DNA from: Desulfurococcales archaeon
Lineage (GTDB): Archaea; Thermoproteota; Thermoprotei_A; Sulfolobales; WANQ01
Direction of reading: 5' to 3'
Assembly (NCBI GenBank): GCA_027043985.1
Contig: JALUDQ010000004.1
Coordinates: 1 to 6,684 of the forward strand
DNA: 6,684 bases
Of this stretch, positions 5,167 to 6,684 are shown in pieces. How positions within the stretch are numbered: the stretch's first letter is position 1; every line of letters begins with the position of its first letter. The notes beneath the pieces were generated by a model. It worked only from the letters and a program-made list of their open reading frames with translations, did not search any database and had not been told where the DNA came from. A program made the position numbers and the translations under genes.

Positions 5167-5622
5167 GTGCATGAATGGAGTCTTGCTTCAGGAGTAGTTC
5201 TCACCTTGAAGAAAATCGTGGATGAAAAGAAAGCTAAAGGTATTAGAGAGGTAAGACTTGTTGTCGGCGAATTATCTCAAATAGACAAGGATATTCTAAG
5301 GGATGCCATAATCACTTTAAGCGAAGAAGAACTAGGTAATAAGGTAAATGTCGTGATTGAGGAGGAGAAGGCTAGGCTTAAATGCAATACATGTGGATAT
5401 GAATTTGGTTTTACCGAGGCCTTCGAACAGTTGAAGAGAATCTTTTGCCCAGACCTAAAACCTGGAGAGGAATGCGAGAACCCCGTACACTATGTACCCG
5501 AGCTAGTTTCAACCTATATTCGCTGCCCAAGATGTGGTAGCCCCGATATAGAGATTGTTGCTGGTAGAGGTATCTGGATTAAATCAGTTGTACTCGAACT
5601 AGAAGAGGGTGAGAAACAATGA
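5167..5622 (+). CDS. hypA: HypA nickel metallochaperone, archaeal long form
   Basis: HypA delivers nickel to the [NiFe]-hydrogenase large subunit together with HypB. The GTG at 5167 is fixed as the start because it yields MHEWS, and Met1, His2 and Glu3 form the family's N-terminal nickel site, where extra residues are not tolerated. VRLVVGELSQID (29-40) is the usual core strand. The zinc site consists of CNTC (73-76) and CPRC (120-123). The 43 residues between these pairs exceed the roughly dozen of bacterial HypA and resemble the longer Thermococcus form; they carry two further cysteines (94 and 103) and His108. Total length is 151 against about 115 for bacterial proteins. No strong ribosome site is seen, and the 12-nt gap after hxlB suggests co-translation. 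It overlaps the next gene by ATGA. The hydrogenase link comes from family knowledge; no hydrogenase gene is in the window. Confidence 0.92.
   Translation: MHEWSLASGVVLTLKKIVDEKKAKGIREVRLVVGELSQIDKDILRDAIITLSEEELGNKVNVVIEEEKARLKCNTCGYEFGFTEAFEQLKRIFCPDLKPGEECENPVHYVPELVSTYIRCPRCGSPDIEIVAGRGIWIKSVVLELEEGEKQ
5608..5612 (+). promoter_or_regulatory. Shine-Dalgarno site of the Mrp/HypB-type ATPase gene
   Basis: GGTGA, inside the last codons of hypA, stands 6 nt before ATG 5619. It matches the archaeal anti-Shine-Dalgarno sequence and supports this start in the ATGA stop/start overlap. Confidence 0.65.
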
Positions 5623-6428
5623 GCACAGCTATTGATCCCAGACTCGAAGCTATTAAGAAACAGTTCTCAAAGGTAGACTACGTCCTCCTAGTTGGAAGCG
5701 GAAAAGGCGGCGTTGGTAAGAGTGTAACGGCTGCAACTATAGCCCTGCTATTATCCTCTAAGGGCTATGCTGTAGGACTACTAGACCTAGACCTACATGG
5801 ATCAGTTATACCAACCATATTCGATATAGAAGGTTATGAGCCTGAAGAGAGTAAGGAGGGACTAGTACCACCAGTTATTATTGGAGTAAAAGTCATGAGC
5901 CTAGGCTTGTTTGCCAAGAATAGACCAGTACCTATCCACGGCAAGAATAAGAGAGATGCTATAACCGAGCTACTAGCGATAACCAAGTGGGGTGAACTCG
6001 ATTTCCTTATAGTAGATTTGCCTCCAGGTACTGGTGATGAGGTAATAGCTTCATCGACTCTTATACCCGTTGAGAAAGAGGTCTTGGTTGTAATGACTCC
6101 CTCTGCTTTGGCAAGAGTTGTTGTTAGTAGAACCATATTACTGCTTAGGGATTTGCGGGTTAGGATAATGGGATTAGTAGAGAACATGGCGTACATGAAG
6201 GTAGACGGTAAAACAATATATCCTCTAGGTAAGCCCGTTGGGGAGGAGTTGGCTAGAGAACTACATGTCCAATACCTGGGTATGTTGCCCTTTGATCCCT
6301 CTCTATCTACGGCTATCGATGAGAAAAACCCAGAGAAGCTTATGGAGACGTTGTTTGCTAGAAGTGTTGATGAAATAATAGTACGTGTAGTAATAGGAAA
6401 CCGTGAGATACTAGTCTCCAAGAGTTGA
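5619..6428 (+). CDS. Mrp/MinD-family ATPase, likely ATPase-type HypB
   Basis: A 269-residue P-loop ATPase of the MinD/Mrp (SIMIBI) class. It shows the deviant Walker A GKGGVGKS (28-35, with signature Lys29 and Lys34), switch I region DLDLHGSVIP (56-65), close to Mrp's DADIHGPSIP, Walker B LIVDLPPGTGDE (130-141) and ENM (188-190). The region after ENM, where Mrp/Nbp35 iron-sulphur carriers have CPxC, reads AYMKVDGKTIYPLGKP, and the whole protein has no cysteine, so it is unlikely to be an iron-sulphur scaffold. In Thermococcus kodakarensis the partner of HypA is an Mrp/MinD-type ATPase (HypBAT) that replaces GTPase HypB and drives nickel loading of HypA. The 4-nt ATGA overlap with hypA and the missing cysteines support that same role. 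The fold is certain; the HypB role is a strong inference, so I leave the symbol empty. Confidence 0.88.
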   Translation: MSTAIDPRLEAIKKQFSKVDYVLLVGSGKGGVGKSVTAATIALLLSSKGYAVGLLDLDLHGSVIPTIFDIEGYEPEESKEGLVPPVIIGVKVMSLGLFAKNRPVPIHGKNKRDAITELLAITKWGELDFLIVDLPPGTGDEVIASSTLIPVEKEVLVVMTPSALARVVVSRTILLLRDLRVRIMGLVENMAYMKVDGKTIYPLGKPVGEELARELHVQYLGMLPFDPSLSTAIDEKNPEKLMETLFARSVDEIIVRVVIGNREILVSKS

Positions 6429-6433
6429 TCAAC

Positions 6434-6684
6434 ATGAATGCAGGAGAAATAGCTGAAGCCAGGAGACAGCTAGCTGAGGCAATGAAGCTTCTATACAGTA
6501 GGGGTCTAATTAATATTCGCGGGGGAAACGCTAGCATAAAGATCAGTGAGACATCTTTTCTCATAACTCCAAGCGGGTTACCTAAACATAACTTGAAGCC
6601 CGATGATATGGTTGTAGTATACTTTGATGGCAAGTGGACGGGTAAACATAGGCCTTCCATAGAGTATAGGATGCATGCTGAAAT
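6434..6684 (+). CDS. Class II aldolase/adducin-family protein (5' part, truncated by window end)
   Basis: The first 83 complete codons of a class II aldolase family protein (PF00596, L-fuculose-1-phosphate aldolase type); no stop codon occurs before the window ends. A typical member is about 180-220 residues, so well over half is missing. Visible motifs are the N-terminal helix and turn LLYSRGLINIRGGNASI (19-35, Asn32 in the phosphate pocket), LITPSG (43-48, Ser47 and Gly48), LKPDDMVVVYFDGKW (54-68) and RPSIEYRMHAE (73-83), with Glu77 as the catalytic glutamate. The second serine of the usual PSSE is Ile76 here. The first metal-site histidines would follow outside the window. Such enzymes split or dehydrate sugar phosphates using Zn or another divalent metal. 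Candidates include fuculose- or rhamnulose-phosphate aldolase, the archaeal enzyme making lactaldehyde, and methylthioribulose-phosphate dehydratase. ATG 6434 lies 5 nt after the ATPase stop, so it belongs to the same cluster. Confidence 0.88.
   Translation, partial: MNAGEIAEARRQLAEAMKLLYSRGLINIRGGNASIKISETSFLITPSGLPKHNLKPDDMVVVYFDGKWTGKHRPSIEYRMHAE

Noticed and set aside
5160..5174. ATG at 5160 as an alternative hypA start
   Set aside because: It is out of frame and stops after four codons; the GTG at 5167 gives the invariant Met-His-Glu N-terminus.
5834..6421. Long minus-strand open frame of 195 codons opposite the Mrp-like ATPase gene
   Set aside because: The plus frame carries intact Walker motifs and an ATGA coupling with hypA; the opposite frame has a Ser/Thr-rich composition with no recognisable motif, typical of an antisense shadow.

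Overview
The window reads as chromosomal DNA from a hyperthermophilic crenarchaeon (Thermoproteota), most like Desulfurococcales. This is inferred from the gene set: an archaeal 6-phospho-3-hexuloisomerase, an archaeal-type HypA paired with a Mrp/MinD-type ATPase, and a Thg1-like protein. It is also supported by frequent GTG/TTG starts, short intergenic gaps, and AT-rich TATA-like boxes about 26-28 nt upstream of start codons, as expected for leaderless archaeal transcripts. The genus is not determined. I see no tRNA, rRNA, CRISPR array or insertion sequence, and no gene-free stretch longer than about 225 bases.

Left part (1-1857), all on the plus strand: the probable last codons of an upstream gene, a small NATD1/YjdJ-type GNAT acetyltransferase, then a two-gene unit made of a Thg1-like 3'-5' nucleotidyltransferase (TTG start, own TATA-like box) and a CPBP/Rce1-type membrane protease. 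Middle part (1966-3297): a lone hypothetical helical, lysine/glutamate-rich protein whose TATA box lies at the exact centre of an inverted repeat, and a HAD-family phosphatase (GTG start) preceded by an overlapping 11-codon out-of-frame mini-ORF.

On the minus strand (3287-4321) is a protein with two predicted helix-turn-helix regions. It overlaps the HAD gene tail-to-tail by 11 bp and is clearly more AT-rich than its surroundings (about 30-33% G+C in four hand-counted 60-base rows, against about 37-45% in three rows elsewhere). A 224-bp divergent intergenic region follows, with several TATA-like boxes, inverted repeats and a small hairpin.

Right part (4546-6684), plus strand: a tight four-gene cluster of hxlB (ribulose monophosphate pathway isomerase), hypA (nickel metallochaperone), an Mrp/MinD-like ATPase matching the ATPase-type HypB of Thermococcus, and a class II aldolase that runs off the window end. 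Gaps are 12 nt, a 4-nt overlap, and 5 nt, so this looks like one operon. It joins sugar-phosphate enzymes to a metal-insertion pair. No other hydrogenase-maturation gene is visible, so whether the pair serves a hydrogenase or another metalloenzyme (possibly the adjacent metal-dependent aldolase) is the most interesting open question here.
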